Source: Candidatus Gastranaerophilales bacterium (GTDB lineage Bacteria; Cyanobacteriota; Vampirovibrionia; Gastranaerophilales; Gastranaerophilaceae). Taken from it: DNA of 64,000 nucleotides. The number at the start of each line of letters is the position of its first letter. Positions within the stretch are counted from its first letter, which is position 1. The position numbers were made by a program, and so were the translations under genes. Shown piece after piece: positions 8,327 to 17,324 of the stretch. The stretch covers positions 1-64,000 of the forward strand of contig CALVFU010000001.1 of NCBI GenBank assembly GCA_944326905.1. The letters are read 5' to 3'. The notes beneath the pieces were generated by a model. That model saw nothing but the letters and a program-made list of their open reading frames with translations. It was not told the DNA's origin and did no database searches.

Positions 8327-9439
8327 TTATTTTTTACGTACTCTAGGTGATGTGTTAATTTTCATTAAGCCGGTTGATGCGTCTATTGTATATGGTGCGT
8401 CTTTGTAATCACTTGCAAAGTTGTAATCAGATGCTTTACCTTTGTTTTCGCCTTTGACGCCGTCGCTTATGTTTTTGATTTTAAACTGCTTATTAGTACC
8501 GTCAACGGCTTCAAAGTCATAACATAAACCATATTCGCCAGATACATTGCTGTTATCTATTGTTAATGATATTTTCTTATCTTCAGCTTGTTTTACATTT
8601 GATATCGAACCATGAATGTAGCGTTGTTGGACATACGGACCTTCGTTCTTAGCGACATCGACTACAATTGAAGGGTCTAAAGCACATAACAATTCAAGTT
8701 GTTTCAATTTGCCAAAGTCGGTTGTAAATTTGTAGTTGCCGGTTTCCGAATTTATAAGACCTTTAAGAATTTCTTTTAAACCAGTTATAATTGTTGTTTT
8801 TTGTTCTACTGTAAGTTTATTGATGTTTTTCAATAATTCATCAATATTTTCAGTTGTTAATAGTTTGTTAAGTTCATTTGGATCAGTTGTTATTTTCTTA
8901 CCGTCTAGTATATCTTTAACTGTTCCGGCAGTTTCTTCAGTTTTTTTCTTTTCTTCTGCTTCTTCAGTTTCTTCTGTTTCCTCGGTTGTTTTAGTTTTTT
9001 TAGTTTCCTCAGTCTCTTCAGTTTCTTTAGATTTTCTTGTTCTAATTCCAAGATAAGAGTATTGTCCGGGGATATAGGAGGTATCTATAGTGCTTCTGTG
9101 CCCGCTATTACCGCAAGTACAGCCTGCTCCTGGATAATAACCGCCTGCTTGCTGGCTGCCGCCAAACAAATTGCCGAATAAGCCGCCTCCGCCGAATAAA
9201 CCGCCAAACAGACCGCCTCCGCCGAATAAACCGTTAAACAAGCTCATTCCAAGTCCAAGACCGAGCCCGCTGCCAAGCATTGACCAGAAACCGCCGCCAA
9301 AACCAAAACCAAATCCACCTGAACAATAAGAATGACTTCTTGATGCTCCGCTGAATATATTAATTTGTTTTGTGTTTCTAATACTTACACCGCCGTGGCA
9401 ATGTCTTGCGTCTAAGTTGCATGGTATAACGTGAACCAT
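8327..9439 (-). CDS. hypothetical protein with GLFG repeats and acidic linker
   Basis: A 370-residue protein of unrecognised family with four visible parts. The N-terminus (1-40) has several Cys and His residues. A Gly/Phe-rich segment (41-94) contains four GLFG units. A Glu/Thr/Lys low-complexity linker (about 139-172) is built of TEE and KKTEE units. A folded-looking C-terminal half (about 180-370) ends in basic PRVRKK. There is no signal peptide. FG/GLFG segments are cohesive, low-complexity sequences in nucleoporins; here that is only a compositional resemblance. The gene is monocistronic and ends at the shared terminator. Confidence 0.6.
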   Translation of the reverse strand: MVHVIPCNLDARHCHGGVSIRNTKQINIFSGASRSHSYCSGGFGFGFGGGFWSMLGSGLGLGLGMSLFNGLFGGGGLFGGLFGGGGLFGNLFGGSQQAGGYYPGAGCTCGNSGHRSTIDTSYIPGQYSYLGIRTRKSKETEETEETKKTKTTEETEETEEAEEKKKTEETAGTVKDILDGKKITTDPNELNKLLTTENIDELLKNINKLTVEQKTTIITGLKEILKGLINSETGNYKFTTDFGKLKQLELLCALDPSIVVDVAKNEGPYVQQRYIHGSISNVKQAEDKKISLTIDNSNVSGEYGLCYDFEAVDGTNKQFKIKNISDGVKGENKGKASDYNFASDYKDAPYTIDASTGLMKINTSPRVRKK

Positions 9440-9568
9440 AATCTTATCCTCATTTTTTCTTACTGCTTATATATATAAAGTATATCTACATTATTAAATT
9501 TCACTTTTTATATGTTTTGTTACAAAACTTAATAATCATGCCTAAGGTTCATTAGACATGGGATTTGG

Positions 9569-9608
9569 CATGAAAAAAGGGCACTAAATATGCACCCTTT
9601 TTTTCATG
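9569..9608 (-). terminator. intrinsic terminator after the PGFKG small protein
   Basis: CATGAAAAAAGGG and CCCTTTTTTTCATG arms surround a short loop; the helix has wobble pairs near the loop and ends in a T tract on the minus strand. It lies 50 bases after the stop of the gene at 9658-9972. Confidence 0.7.
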
Positions 9609-9657
9609 TATTTATATATTATTAGTATATACTTAATAGCAAAATATGCATGTGATA

Positions 9658-9972
9658 TTATTTATTATCTTTATTATTGTCATTTTGCATATTTTTATCG
9701 TGCTTGTAATCTTTTTCGATATTATGTCCTGCTAACGCACCTACCCCGCTGGCTATAGCTGCCGCGCCAAGAGTTATGGGCATAAACGGAGCAGCAAGAA
9801 TTGACACTAATCCAAGATAAGCAAGTCCGCCAAGACTGCCTATTGCAGCACCTTTTATCCCTTTAAAGCCGGGAGCTTGTGTCTTTATATTATGACACTG
9901 TCCATAGTTTACCTGGTGTTTAGCAGGATAAGTACATTTGTAATTTGTTACGGATACAGAATTAACTTTCAT
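9658..9972 (-). CDS. small PGFKG-motif protein with glycine-zipper segment
   Basis: A 104-residue hypothetical protein. The N-terminal third is Cys/His-containing and polar and ends in APGFKG (about 33-38). A Gly/Ala-rich hydrophobic stretch (about 39-88) looks like one or two membrane-inserting helices. The tail is Asp/Asn/Lys-rich. The PGFKG motif also occurs near the N-terminus of the unrelated 684-residue protein at 22954, which suggests a lineage-specific targeting or processing signal. A good sigma70 promoter precedes it. Confidence 0.6.
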   Translation of the reverse strand: MKVNSVSVTNYKCTYPAKHQVNYGQCHNIKTQAPGFKGIKGAAIGSLGGLAYLGLVSILAAPFMPITLGAAAIASGVGALAGHNIEKDYKHDKNMQNDNNKDNK

Positions 9973-10027
9973 TTTTACCCCCTTTTACATATATGACCTT
10001 AATAATCTTTGCTTTGCCTTGCGTTGA

Positions 10028-10056
10028 ATTGTACAGAAAAAAATTGCAATAGTCAA
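10028..10056 (-). promoter_or_regulatory. sigma70 promoter of PGFKG small protein
   Basis: On the minus strand: TTGACT, 17-base spacer, TACAAT. Five of six bases match at each hexamer. The start codon lies about 55 bases downstream, with GGGGG before it as a ribosome binding site. Confidence 0.7.
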
Positions 10057-10090
10057 GATTTGACAGTAAAATAAGCTCATTAAAAAAATC

Positions 10091-11101
10091 TTAAATAACT
10101 TTATGTATAATTGGTGCGATTTGCTTAATTTCTTGGTAGAGTTTATTATATTCGTCAGGGTATAATGATTGAGCCCCGTCACATAAAGCGTTATCCGCAT
10201 CATAGTGAACCTCAATAATTAAGCCGTCGCAGCCCGCAGCAACTGCCGCTCGTGACATAGGCGCAACTTTATCTCTTAACCCTGTGCCATGAGACGGGTC
10301 AATAATAATCGGCAGGTGGCTCAACTTTTTAATAACCGGGATAGAGGATAGATCCAGCGTATTTCTTGTATAGCGTTCAAAAGTACGTATTCCACGTTCG
10401 CAAAGAATTACTTGCCGGTTTCCGCCCGCCATTATGTATTCAGCGGACATTAACCATTCTTCAAATGTAGAAGAAAGCCCGCGTTTGAGCAGTACAGGTT
10501 TATTTAGCAGCCCTACTTCTTTTAAGAGATTGTAGTTTTGCATATTTCTTGCGCCGATTTGAAGGATATCAACATATTTAAGGAACATTGGAATTTGGGA
10601 TATTTCCATAATTTCTGAGGTTACCGCCATGTTATGGTTATCCGCAACGCTTCTTATAATTTTGAGACCGTCTTCTCCCAGCCCTTGAAAGGCGTAAGGT
10701 GATGTCCTGGGCTTAAATGCTCCGCCTCTTAAAATTTTTACATTTGATTTTTCAAGTGCTTCGGCTGTTTTATCCATTTGTTCGTAGGATTCTACAGTAC
10801 AAGGTCCGGCAATAAGTCCGATATGCTCACCGCCAAATTTAACTCCGTTTACTTCAATTACTGTATCTTCTGCCTGAAAAACGCGGCTTGTAAGCTTAAA
10901 ACCGGTTGAAATTCTTATAACTTCTTCTACTTCATTAAGAAGTTCAATATCCCGCTTATCAATAATTTTGTTACCCACGGCTCCTATTACGGTATGCAGC
11001 TCACCGTTAGACACATGTGCATCAAAACCGCGCTTTTTAATATAGTTTATAACATTATCAATACTTTCCTGCGAGGCATTTTGCTTCATTATAATAAGCA
11101 T
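10091..11101 (-). CDS. aroF: 3-deoxy-7-phosphoheptulonate (DAHP) synthase, type I-beta
   Basis: A 336-residue enzyme condensing PEP and erythrose-4-phosphate, the first step of aromatic amino acid synthesis. An N-terminal ferredoxin-like/ACT-like regulatory domain (about 1-70, beginning IIMKQNASQESIDNVINY) precedes the barrel. The barrel has IAGPCTVES, LRGGAFKPRTSPYAFQG, QIGARNMQNYNLL, KRGLS and IIDPSHGTG. The architecture matches the Thermotoga-type enzymes, in which the N-terminal domain gives feedback inhibition. GGAG precedes the start. It is divergent from the gene at 11232. Confidence 0.9.
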   Translation of the reverse strand: MLIIMKQNASQESIDNVINYIKKRGFDAHVSNGELHTVIGAVGNKIIDKRDIELLNEVEEVIRISTGFKLTSRVFQAEDTVIEVNGVKFGGEHIGLIAGPCTVESYEQMDKTAEALEKSNVKILRGGAFKPRTSPYAFQGLGEDGLKIIRSVADNHNMAVTSEIMEISQIPMFLKYVDILQIGARNMQNYNLLKEVGLLNKPVLLKRGLSSTFEEWLMSAEYIMAGGNRQVILCERGIRTFERYTRNTLDLSSIPVIKKLSHLPIIIDPSHGTGLRDKVAPMSRAAVAAGCDGLIIEVHYDADNALCDGAQSLYPDEYNKLYQEIKQIAPIIHKVI

Positions 11102-11231
11102 TTTTATTTCTCCAAATACTCTTTCGGCTTTTATACTACTAAATTTTAACTTAAATATAAATAATTTACAAACCTGAAAAAATATTGTACAATAGCTATA
11201 CTAAGACTTTAGAATGTGTTTAGGAGGTTGT

Positions 11232-11657
11232 ATGAGCGATACTGACAAAATAGATACAAGACGCTGGTATGACAGAGACCCTGTTTTATCTCAGGCAATG
11301 CGTACTTTAAAAGAAACCGACGATGAATCACAGATTAAAATTGCCCTTAATTTGATTAAGATAATAACTGAACACAACCTCTCCGACAGCGAATTTTCTT
11401 CAGTAGATGAGATTATATCCGCAACCGAAGACGGGCTTAAACGTAATAAACGCGAACGCTGGTATGATATTGATGCAACTTTAAGAACCGCTATCAGTCT
11501 TTTGCAAAACTGCCCGGATAATACACGCTCAATTATTGCCAAAGAAATGGCTCAAATGGTTTTGGAAAGCTTTGATAATAACAGTGAAGAAGATATTGAT
11601 GATGAAGATATGGTGGTTGATGAGAGCGCAATAATGGATGCCCCTAACACTCTTTAA
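11232..11657 (+). CDS. hypothetical acidic protein with duplicated RWYD domain
   Basis: A 141-residue protein consisting of two copies of one segment of about 40 residues. Copy one begins RRWYDRDPVLSQAMRTL and copy two begins ERWYDIDATLRTAISLL; each is followed by a helix (IKIALNLIKIITE and SIIAKEMAQMVLE). The C-terminal 25 residues are strongly acidic. I choose the ATG at 11232 rather than 11214 because AGGAGGT sits between them. I do not recognise the family. Its stop overlaps that of the convergent HExxH gene by 4 bases. Confidence 0.6.
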   Translation: MSDTDKIDTRRWYDRDPVLSQAMRTLKETDDESQIKIALNLIKIITEHNLSDSEFSSVDEIISATEDGLKRNKRERWYDIDATLRTAISLLQNCPDNTRSIIAKEMAQMVLESFDNNSEEDIDDEDMVVDESAIMDAPNTL

Positions 11658-12535
11658 TCGTTGTTCCATTCGCCGTATAATTTTGTTATGTAGTCATTAG
11701 ATTCGCGGTATGCCTCAGCTTCTATAAAGTTTGATGTATAAAGCGGAGAAACTACAGGCGGGTAGTTTTGAACAGCATCAAGACATTTTATAGCATAATC
11801 ACCTGTTGGAGAAGATTTTTTGTACTTTATTATATCAGGCTTGTCTGCCCAATAAGATTTTTGATATTGCGCATTTATAATTTGATCCATAATATATTTG
11901 GGCGTACTGTTATTGGGCGGAATATGCCTCCAAGCTTTAATAACCGCTTTAGCACCGATACCTTCTGTCTGACGCATAATCATATGCTGCTTTGCATGTA
12001 CTAGTTCATGCCGGAGCTTCATAATAAACAGCTTTCGCTGCTCATCCTCTGTTATCGGCTCTGCGATAAGTTTATCATAACCTTTTACTACCGCATTTTT
12101 AGGATTCTTTACAACAAGACCGGCTATCGACTTATTTATAAAAAGCGGAACCATTGTTTTGGTATCTACAAGTATTTCTTTTTCGTCACCCTTGATACCG
12201 ATAATTTTGTAATTGGAATCGAGAATATCAGGCAGATTCAGGTCAATTCTGTTATTAATAAAAGAATAGCCTCCGCCTGCTTCTGTTACAGCTCCTGTCT
12301 CAAAAACTAAATAGGGCGGATAATCCAGTTCTAATTCGTTACACATACCAGTGTAAATATCTTTAATTTCGCCATGTGGAAATAACTCTTCTAACCGTTT
12401 AAGATACTCAGAGGAATTATCCGTGCGAACAAAGACATCCTGCATAGATGATTGTACCGGCATTTTATTTTGCACATTGTGCTGGCTGAGTTCAGCACGC
12501 CTGAAACTAATGTTTGGATTAAAACTAATTCCCAT
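11654..12535 (-). CDS. putative zinc metalloprotease-like protein (HExxH)
   Basis: A 293-residue protein. It opens GISFNPNISFRRAEL, a start unlike a classical signal peptide. The zinc motif is LRHELVHAKQHM (HELVH at about 176-180), and FIEAEAYRES (about 271-279) supplies candidate downstream Glu ligands. That downstream E-x-E-A-Y pattern is shared with the HExxH protein at 62795 (EVEAYALG), which suggests one family. The central region 90-170 is probably a beta-rich subdomain. Activity and substrate are unknown. Confidence 0.6.
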   Translation of the reverse strand: MGISFNPNISFRRAELSQHNVQNKMPVQSSMQDVFVRTDNSSEYLKRLEELFPHGEIKDIYTGMCNELELDYPPYLVFETGAVTEAGGGYSFINNRIDLNLPDILDSNYKIIGIKGDEKEILVDTKTMVPLFINKSIAGLVVKNPKNAVVKGYDKLIAEPITEDEQRKLFIMKLRHELVHAKQHMIMRQTEGIGAKAVIKAWRHIPPNNSTPKYIMDQIINAQYQKSYWADKPDIIKYKKSSPTGDYAIKCLDAVQNYPPVVSPLYTSNFIEAEAYRESNDYITKLYGEWNND

Positions 12536-12595
12536 AATATATTAAAGTATTTTTATGAAAAAAAATTGCCTTAAATATGAAGAGAAAAAGTATAA

Positions 12596-13894
12596 CTAAT
12601 TTTCTGAACTGTCAAATCCAAATTTTTTAAGAAGATTCCTAAAGAAATACATTACATTACCGGCATTTTCAACCTTTTCTTTGAATTTATCCAGATTAAG
12701 TGCTACATACTGATTTTTCGGATCGATTTCTTTAAGCCGCTCCATATACTCAATTGCACCTTCATAATCGCCAATATAATCTCTAAACCGTGCAAGTTTT
12801 TCAAGCGCAGTTTTATTCTTCGGCTCTAATTCCAGCAGCTCTTCAAAAAACTCGCTGGCTTTATTCTTGTCGCCGGTCTCTTCATTTAAAAATGCAAGAG
12901 CTTCCACAACCTGAATATTTTTATCATTGATTTGATACGCATTTAAGTATTCGCTTATTGCAACATCTTTTTCGCCGCGTGCAAGATTATACTTAGCCCA
13001 ATTTACATGTTCTTGAAAATAGTTTTCTTTCTTTTCATAAATTAATGCTCTCATTTGATAAACAAGCGGAGAGTTATAGTTTAATTTCTCGTACTCATTT
13101 ACTGTTTCTAAAGCTTCATCAAACATATATTTTTGGAAATAATACTGAGCAAGAAGTGCATAGTATTGAGATGTCTTTTTAGATTTATCATCTAAGGATT
13201 GCAAGAGTTCAAATGCTTTTTCATTTTCCTCCATATCCATATATGCTCTAATCTTAGTTAAAGGTTCCTTTGTGATTGCCAAAGCTTTATCCGGCATAGA
13301 GGCTTTTATATAATATCCGGCAAGCGGTTCACCAGACCCTTCTATACCTTTTTCGTGTGCTTTTTCAAGTATATTGATTGCGCCTTGCAGATAATCCGTT
13401 TTTACATACAAACCTGCAAGTTTTAAGTAGGTGTAGATATCGTCAGCACCGTGGTCAATTACTTGGATATATTCGTCAATTGCTTTATCCGGCTTATCAA
13501 TTTGTTCATAAATACTACCGAGTACCATTCTAGCTGTAATAATCTTGTCTTCTTCACCGCCTGCTGCATCCACAGCTTTTTTGTAATCATTAAGCGCGTA
13601 TGTGTAATGACCTTGCAAGATATTTAAGTTTCCTCTGTATACATAGTATTTAAAGCGGTCTGTATTTTCATAAATACTCATTAACTGCTCATGTGCCATT
13701 GTATTGGTGTTATCTATTGATATAATTTTTAAATAATAAGAAACAGCATCTTCTGTTTTATCAAGCATTAATGCCAAGTGCCCAAGGTGTGTTAATAAAT
13801 CAACATTGTTTGTGTTGTGAGAAAGTTGTTTTTTGTACTCTAAATACGCTTCTGCATATTTTTCTTCTTCTTCGTATTGTTCAGCGATACCCAT
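12596..13894 (-). CDS. tetratricopeptide repeat protein
   Basis: A 432-residue soluble protein almost entirely made of TPR helix pairs. Examples are YAEAYLEYKKQLSHNTNNVD, KAIDEYIQVIDHGADDIYTY, DEALETVNEYEKLNYNSP and GAIEYMERLKEIDPKNQYV. No signal peptide or enzymatic domain is visible. TPR arrays are protein-interaction scaffolds. It lies 12 bases downstream of pth on the same strand, so the two are probably cotranscribed. Function is not deducible from sequence. Confidence 0.75.
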   Translation of the reverse strand: MGIAEQYEEEEKYAEAYLEYKKQLSHNTNNVDLLTHLGHLALMLDKTEDAVSYYLKIISIDNTNTMAHEQLMSIYENTDRFKYYVYRGNLNILQGHYTYALNDYKKAVDAAGGEEDKIITARMVLGSIYEQIDKPDKAIDEYIQVIDHGADDIYTYLKLAGLYVKTDYLQGAINILEKAHEKGIEGSGEPLAGYYIKASMPDKALAITKEPLTKIRAYMDMEENEKAFELLQSLDDKSKKTSQYYALLAQYYFQKYMFDEALETVNEYEKLNYNSPLVYQMRALIYEKKENYFQEHVNWAKYNLARGEKDVAISEYLNAYQINDKNIQVVEALAFLNEETGDKNKASEFFEELLELEPKNKTALEKLARFRDYIGDYEGAIEYMERLKEIDPKNQYVALNLDKFKEKVENAGNVMYFFRNLLKKFGFDSSEN

Positions 13895-13906
13895 ATATTC
13901 TCCTGT

Positions 13907-14464
13907 TTAATTATATAAATTTTGAGTTTTAGAAATTCCGTTCTTAAAATAATAATCAATTGATTCTGCTGATTTGTCAAGAGCCGGTTTAAGCAGTTTT
14001 AAATCTTCTTCCGTAAATTTTTGCAGGACATAAATTTCTGATGGCAGATTGGGCTGGGGACCTATGCCTATTTTAAGCCTCGCAAATTCCTTTGTACCTA
14101 AGCATTTTATAATTGATTTAATTCCGTTGTGCCCGCCGTCGCTTCCATTTGCCCGATATCTGATAACACCTGTATTAAGAGATATATCATCATAGATTAC
14201 GAGAATATCTTCGACGGGGATTTTGTAATAGTTCATAACAAGCCGCAAAGCTTCACCTGAAAGATTCATATAAGTAGTCGGTTTTATAACGATATAATCC
14301 TCATTTGGCGTCTTTATGTTAGTTATAAAAGAGCGCAGTTTTGATACTTCTTTAAATACGGCAGAGTTATCCAGTGCAAACTTATCGACTGCCATAAATC
14401 CGGCATTATGTCTTGTAAATATATAATTGTTTCCGATATTTCCCAACCCTGCTACAAGTTTCAT
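13907..14464 (-). CDS. pth: peptidyl-tRNA hydrolase
   Basis: A 185-residue enzyme that releases tRNA from peptidyl-tRNA dropped by the ribosome. Key motifs are present: VAGLGNIGNNYIFTRHNAGF with catalytic His19, PTTYMNLSG (Asn66), IYDDISL (Asp91/92) and GGHNGIKS. Length is normal for Pth (about 185-195). It is first in a pair with the TPR gene. Confidence 0.93.
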   Translation of the reverse strand: MKLVAGLGNIGNNYIFTRHNAGFMAVDKFALDNSAVFKEVSKLRSFITNIKTPNEDYIVIKPTTYMNLSGEALRLVMNYYKIPVEDILVIYDDISLNTGVIRYRANGSDGGHNGIKSIIKCLGTKEFARLKIGIGPQPNLPSEIYVLQKFTEEDLKLLKPALDKSAESIDYYFKNGISKTQNLYN

Positions 14465-14584
14465 TATATTTTCGTCCTTATAAATATAATTTTACTACAA
14501 ATAAATATTACCGCATTGTCTCACCGGGTTGTGATTATAAAAAAAGCTTAATAATTTTATTTTATATCAGGAGAGGTAAACAAA

Positions 14585-15136
14585 ATGAAAGAAATTACTA
14601 AACAAAAAAGCTCACATAAGGTTGCAAAGTTTTTAGAGGAAAATTCACTTCACAAAAAAGATTTTGCTGAAATGATAGGTGTTACATTGTCTTATGTTTA
14701 CAATTTAATTGATGAAACAATACCCTTTTCAACAAGGAGTACAACATTAGAGCGTATTGCAACTGTAATGGGGATTGCGCCTGAAGAGTTTATAGAATAC
14801 AAAATTCCGCAGGAACCTATACTTGTTGATGAAACAACAGAGTTTTTAAGAAATGCAATCAAAGAAAAGAAGATGGACACTGTTACCTTTTTAAAATCTT
14901 TTCCGCGGAAAAAACGTATACAAATAGTTGATATTTTACGCGGCGCACTGCCTATACCTATAGATTATAAAGAACTTAAGCTTATTGGTACGACGCTTGG
15001 TTTATCAGATGACGAAACGTATAACCTGTGGGAGAAACGGTTGAAACAAGTACTTGAAAGTTCCGGCATGAACATATATTCAAACGCGGAACTTATCAAT
15101 GCAATGTTTACTTGTGCTAAAAAGTATTTGTTGTAA
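14585..15136 (+). CDS. HTH (XRE/Cro-type) transcriptional regulator
   Basis: A 183-residue protein. Residues about 12-75 form a Cro/C1-like helix-turn-helix: HKVAKFLEENSLHKKDFAEMIG then VTLSYVYNLIDE and TTLERIATVMGIAPEEFIEY. The C-terminal half (about 80-183) is helical and of unknown fold, with a second possible HTH-like stretch around 135-155. CAGGAGAGG gives a strong ribosome binding site. It is not linked to a phage or toxin-antitoxin locus; targets are unknown. Confidence 0.7.
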   Translation: MKEITKQKSSHKVAKFLEENSLHKKDFAEMIGVTLSYVYNLIDETIPFSTRSTTLERIATVMGIAPEEFIEYKIPQEPILVDETTEFLRNAIKEKKMDTVTFLKSFPRKKRIQIVDILRGALPIPIDYKELKLIGTTLGLSDDETYNLWEKRLKQVLESSGMNIYSNAELINAMFTCAKKYLL

Positions 15137-15137
15137 A

Positions 15138-15455
15138 TTATAGATCGTGGATTTGCGGCGTGAATTTAATATCATGGTGATATCTGCCGTTGTCTTCAAG
15201 CGCAGGATCTAAGTAGATAAACACATTTCGTACACCTTTAATAAAAGGATTGTGATAGTAAGGTTTATCTTCAATGTTTACAGGTTCAACGCCGTTTGCT
15301 CTTGCCTGTAAAATAAGTATATCTGCTGCAGTTGTAATTGAGTATCCACCGTTCATAACGTAACTGGGATCAACCATTTCATCAACTGTAACGTCGGCTT
15401 TAGCTATACCAGTACTTAATAATGCAAAAATTGCTAATAATAAATATTTTTTCAT
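15138..15455 (-). CDS. small secreted hypothetical protein
   Basis: A 105-residue protein with a clear signal peptide (MKKYLLLAIFALLSTGIAKA, cleavage after AKA). The mature part is about 85 residues, with Tyr/His-rich segments and several Asp residues. I choose the ATG at 15455, preceded by GGGTG, over one 9 bases upstream. It follows ispG by 32 bases on the same strand and may be cotranscribed. No known family was recognised. Confidence 0.55.
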   Translation of the reverse strand: MKKYLLLAIFALLSTGIAKADVTVDEMVDPSYVMNGGYSITTAADILILQARANGVEPVNIEDKPYYHNPFIKGVRNVFIYLDPALEDNGRYHHDIKFTPQIHDL

Positions 15456-15487
15456 AACACCCATTCTTATTTTTCAAAAACTATCTC

Positions 15488-16543
15488 TTACTTATATGTT
15501 TCCATTATAATATTTTCCAGCGTATTAATCAAGTCTTTTTCACCCACTCGTGCGATAATCTCACCTTTTTTAAAAATGTATCCTTCGCCTATTGCACCGG
15601 CTATGCCAAAATCCGCATGCCGGGCTTCTCCAGGTCCGTTTACTGGACATCCCATAGTTGCAATTGTAATTGGTAAATCAAGATTTTTAAAACGTTCTTC
15701 TACTTGTTTTGCAAGTGTAATCAAATCTATTCTTGTCCTTCCGCAGGTTGGACAGGAGATAAACTGTACTCCTCTCTGCCTCAGCCCTAATGATTTTAAT
15801 ATCCCCCAGCCGGCTTCTACTTCTTCTAGAGGATTTTCTGTTAAAGAAACTCTTATTGTATCTCCTATTCCGTCGAAAAGGAGAGTACCAAGACCTATTG
15901 ACGATTTTATTAAGCCTGATTTTAAAGTTCCTGCTTCAGTAACCCCCAAATGCAGCGGGTAATCACATTTTTGAGCCATAAGCCTGTACGCTTTTATAGT
16001 TGTCGGAACGTCAGAAGATTTTAAAGATACTTTGATTAAGTCAAAATCTAAATCCTCAAGAATTTTTATGTGACCAAGCGCGCTCTGTACCATTTTTTCT
16101 TCAAGCGGAATATCAAGTGTTTCAAGATTTTTTTCTAAAGATCCGCCGTTAATCCCAATCCTTATAGGAGTTTTGTTTATTTTTGCAAGTTTAACAACTT
16201 TTTCAACATTTTCGCGCTTGCCGATGTTCCCCGGGTTAATTCTTAATGCAGCAATACCTTGCTCTATACACTGTATTGCTAATCTGTAATCAAAATGAAT
16301 ATCTGCAATTACTGGAATTTTACTTTTTTTTACTATTTCTCCGATGCAGGAGGCAGCATCTTTATTTAAAACCGCAAGTCTTATTAATTCACACCCGTGC
16401 TCTGCCAGTTCATCAATCTGCTTTAAGGTGGATTTAATGTCTCTTGTATCAGTATTACACATTGACTGTACGGAAATCGGAGCCTCGGAGCCTATTTTTA
16501 CATTACCTATTGTTAATTGTTTTGTTATTCGTCTTTTTATCAT
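15488..16543 (-). CDS. ispG: 4-hydroxy-3-methylbut-2-en-1-yl diphosphate synthase
   Basis: A 351-residue [4Fe-4S] enzyme of the non-mevalonate isoprenoid pathway. The N-terminal TIM barrel starts with the SVQSMCNTDT motif. The cluster ligands are C264, C267 (CPTCGR) and C299 (MGCPVNGPGEA). It is the short form lacking the extra A* domain of plants and Chlamydia. Electrons would come from ferredoxin or flavodoxin. It is divergent from the phosphoesterase at 16581. Confidence 0.93.
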   Translation of the reverse strand: MIKRRITKQLTIGNVKIGSEAPISVQSMCNTDTRDIKSTLKQIDELAEHGCELIRLAVLNKDAASCIGEIVKKSKIPVIADIHFDYRLAIQCIEQGIAALRINPGNIGKRENVEKVVKLAKINKTPIRIGINGGSLEKNLETLDIPLEEKMVQSALGHIKILEDLDFDLIKVSLKSSDVPTTIKAYRLMAQKCDYPLHLGVTEAGTLKSGLIKSSIGLGTLLFDGIGDTIRVSLTENPLEEVEAGWGILKSLGLRQRGVQFISCPTCGRTRIDLITLAKQVEERFKNLDLPITIATMGCPVNGPGEARHADFGIAGAIGEGYIFKKGEIIARVGEKDLINTLENIIMETYK

Positions 16544-16580
16544 ATAATTATTATATTACAAATAAAGAGAGACAGAAAAA

Positions 16581-17324
16581 ATGAAAATAGCAGTAATTTC
16601 AGATATTCATGGAAATATGCAGGCGCTTAAGGCGGTTATAAGACATATTAAATTAAACAGGTACGATAAGGTTATCGGATTGGGTGATTATGCAATGGCA
16701 GGTCCTGAACCAGCTGAAGCCGTTGATTGGTTTATTAATGCAAAAGAAGATAAAGGGTATATTCTTATACAAGGAAATACAGATAAATTAATTGCAGAAT
16801 ACAATGAGGAACTTTTTGAGGCTATGAGTGCTAAATATCCTGTTATGGCTAACGCTTTAAAAAACGATGTGGAACTCCTTAATTGGAGGCAAAAAGATTT
16901 CTTGCGTTCTCTTCCCGGACAATTAAACTTAGAGTTTGATGGAGTAAAACTGCTTTTAGTCCATGGCTCGCCGCGTAAAAATAACGAAGACATTCTTCCT
17001 GATACTTCGCTTGATAAACTTGAAGAGATGATTAAAGATACAGAGGCTGATATTATCTTGTGCGGACATACGCACATTCCATGCGGTTTTCAAACATTAT
17101 CTAAAAAAACGGTCTTAAATGCAGGTTCCGTAGGAAGACCGTTTACTGAAAACCCCCAAGCTTGCTATCTTACGCTCAATATCAGTGATGGTAAATTTCT
17201 TGTTGAACATCATTTTGTAGAATATGATAATAAAAAAGCAGCAGAAATTATGCGTTCAAGAACGTTTGAAGGGGCAGATACAATTGCCGATATCCTCATA
17301 GCACCAAACAAAAGACACGTTTAG
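16581..17324 (+). CDS. calcineurin-like metallophosphoesterase
   Basis: A 247-residue protein with all family motifs in order: AVISDIHGNMQAL, GLGDYAMAGPEP, IQGNTDK, LLVHGSPRKN and ILCGHTHIP. These bind a di-metal centre. It belongs to the YfcE/MJ0936-like group of cytosolic phosphodiesterases; the substrate is unknown. AAAGAGAGA is a weak ribosome binding site. Its stop shares a 4-base TTAG overlap with the convergent gene. Confidence 0.85.
   Translation: MKIAVISDIHGNMQALKAVIRHIKLNRYDKVIGLGDYAMAGPEPAEAVDWFINAKEDKGYILIQGNTDKLIAEYNEELFEAMSAKYPVMANALKNDVELLNWRQKDFLRSLPGQLNLEFDGVKLLLVHGSPRKNNEDILPDTSLDKLEEMIKDTEADIILCGHTHIPCGFQTLSKKTVLNAGSVGRPFTENPQACYLTLNISDGKFLVEHHFVEYDNKKAAEIMRSRTFEGADTIADILIAPNKRHV

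Noticed and set aside
8736-9056. 106-residue Ser/Val/Phe-rich plus-strand ORF
   Set aside because: Antisense of the Glu/Thr/Lys linker of the GLFG gene; composition is an artefact.
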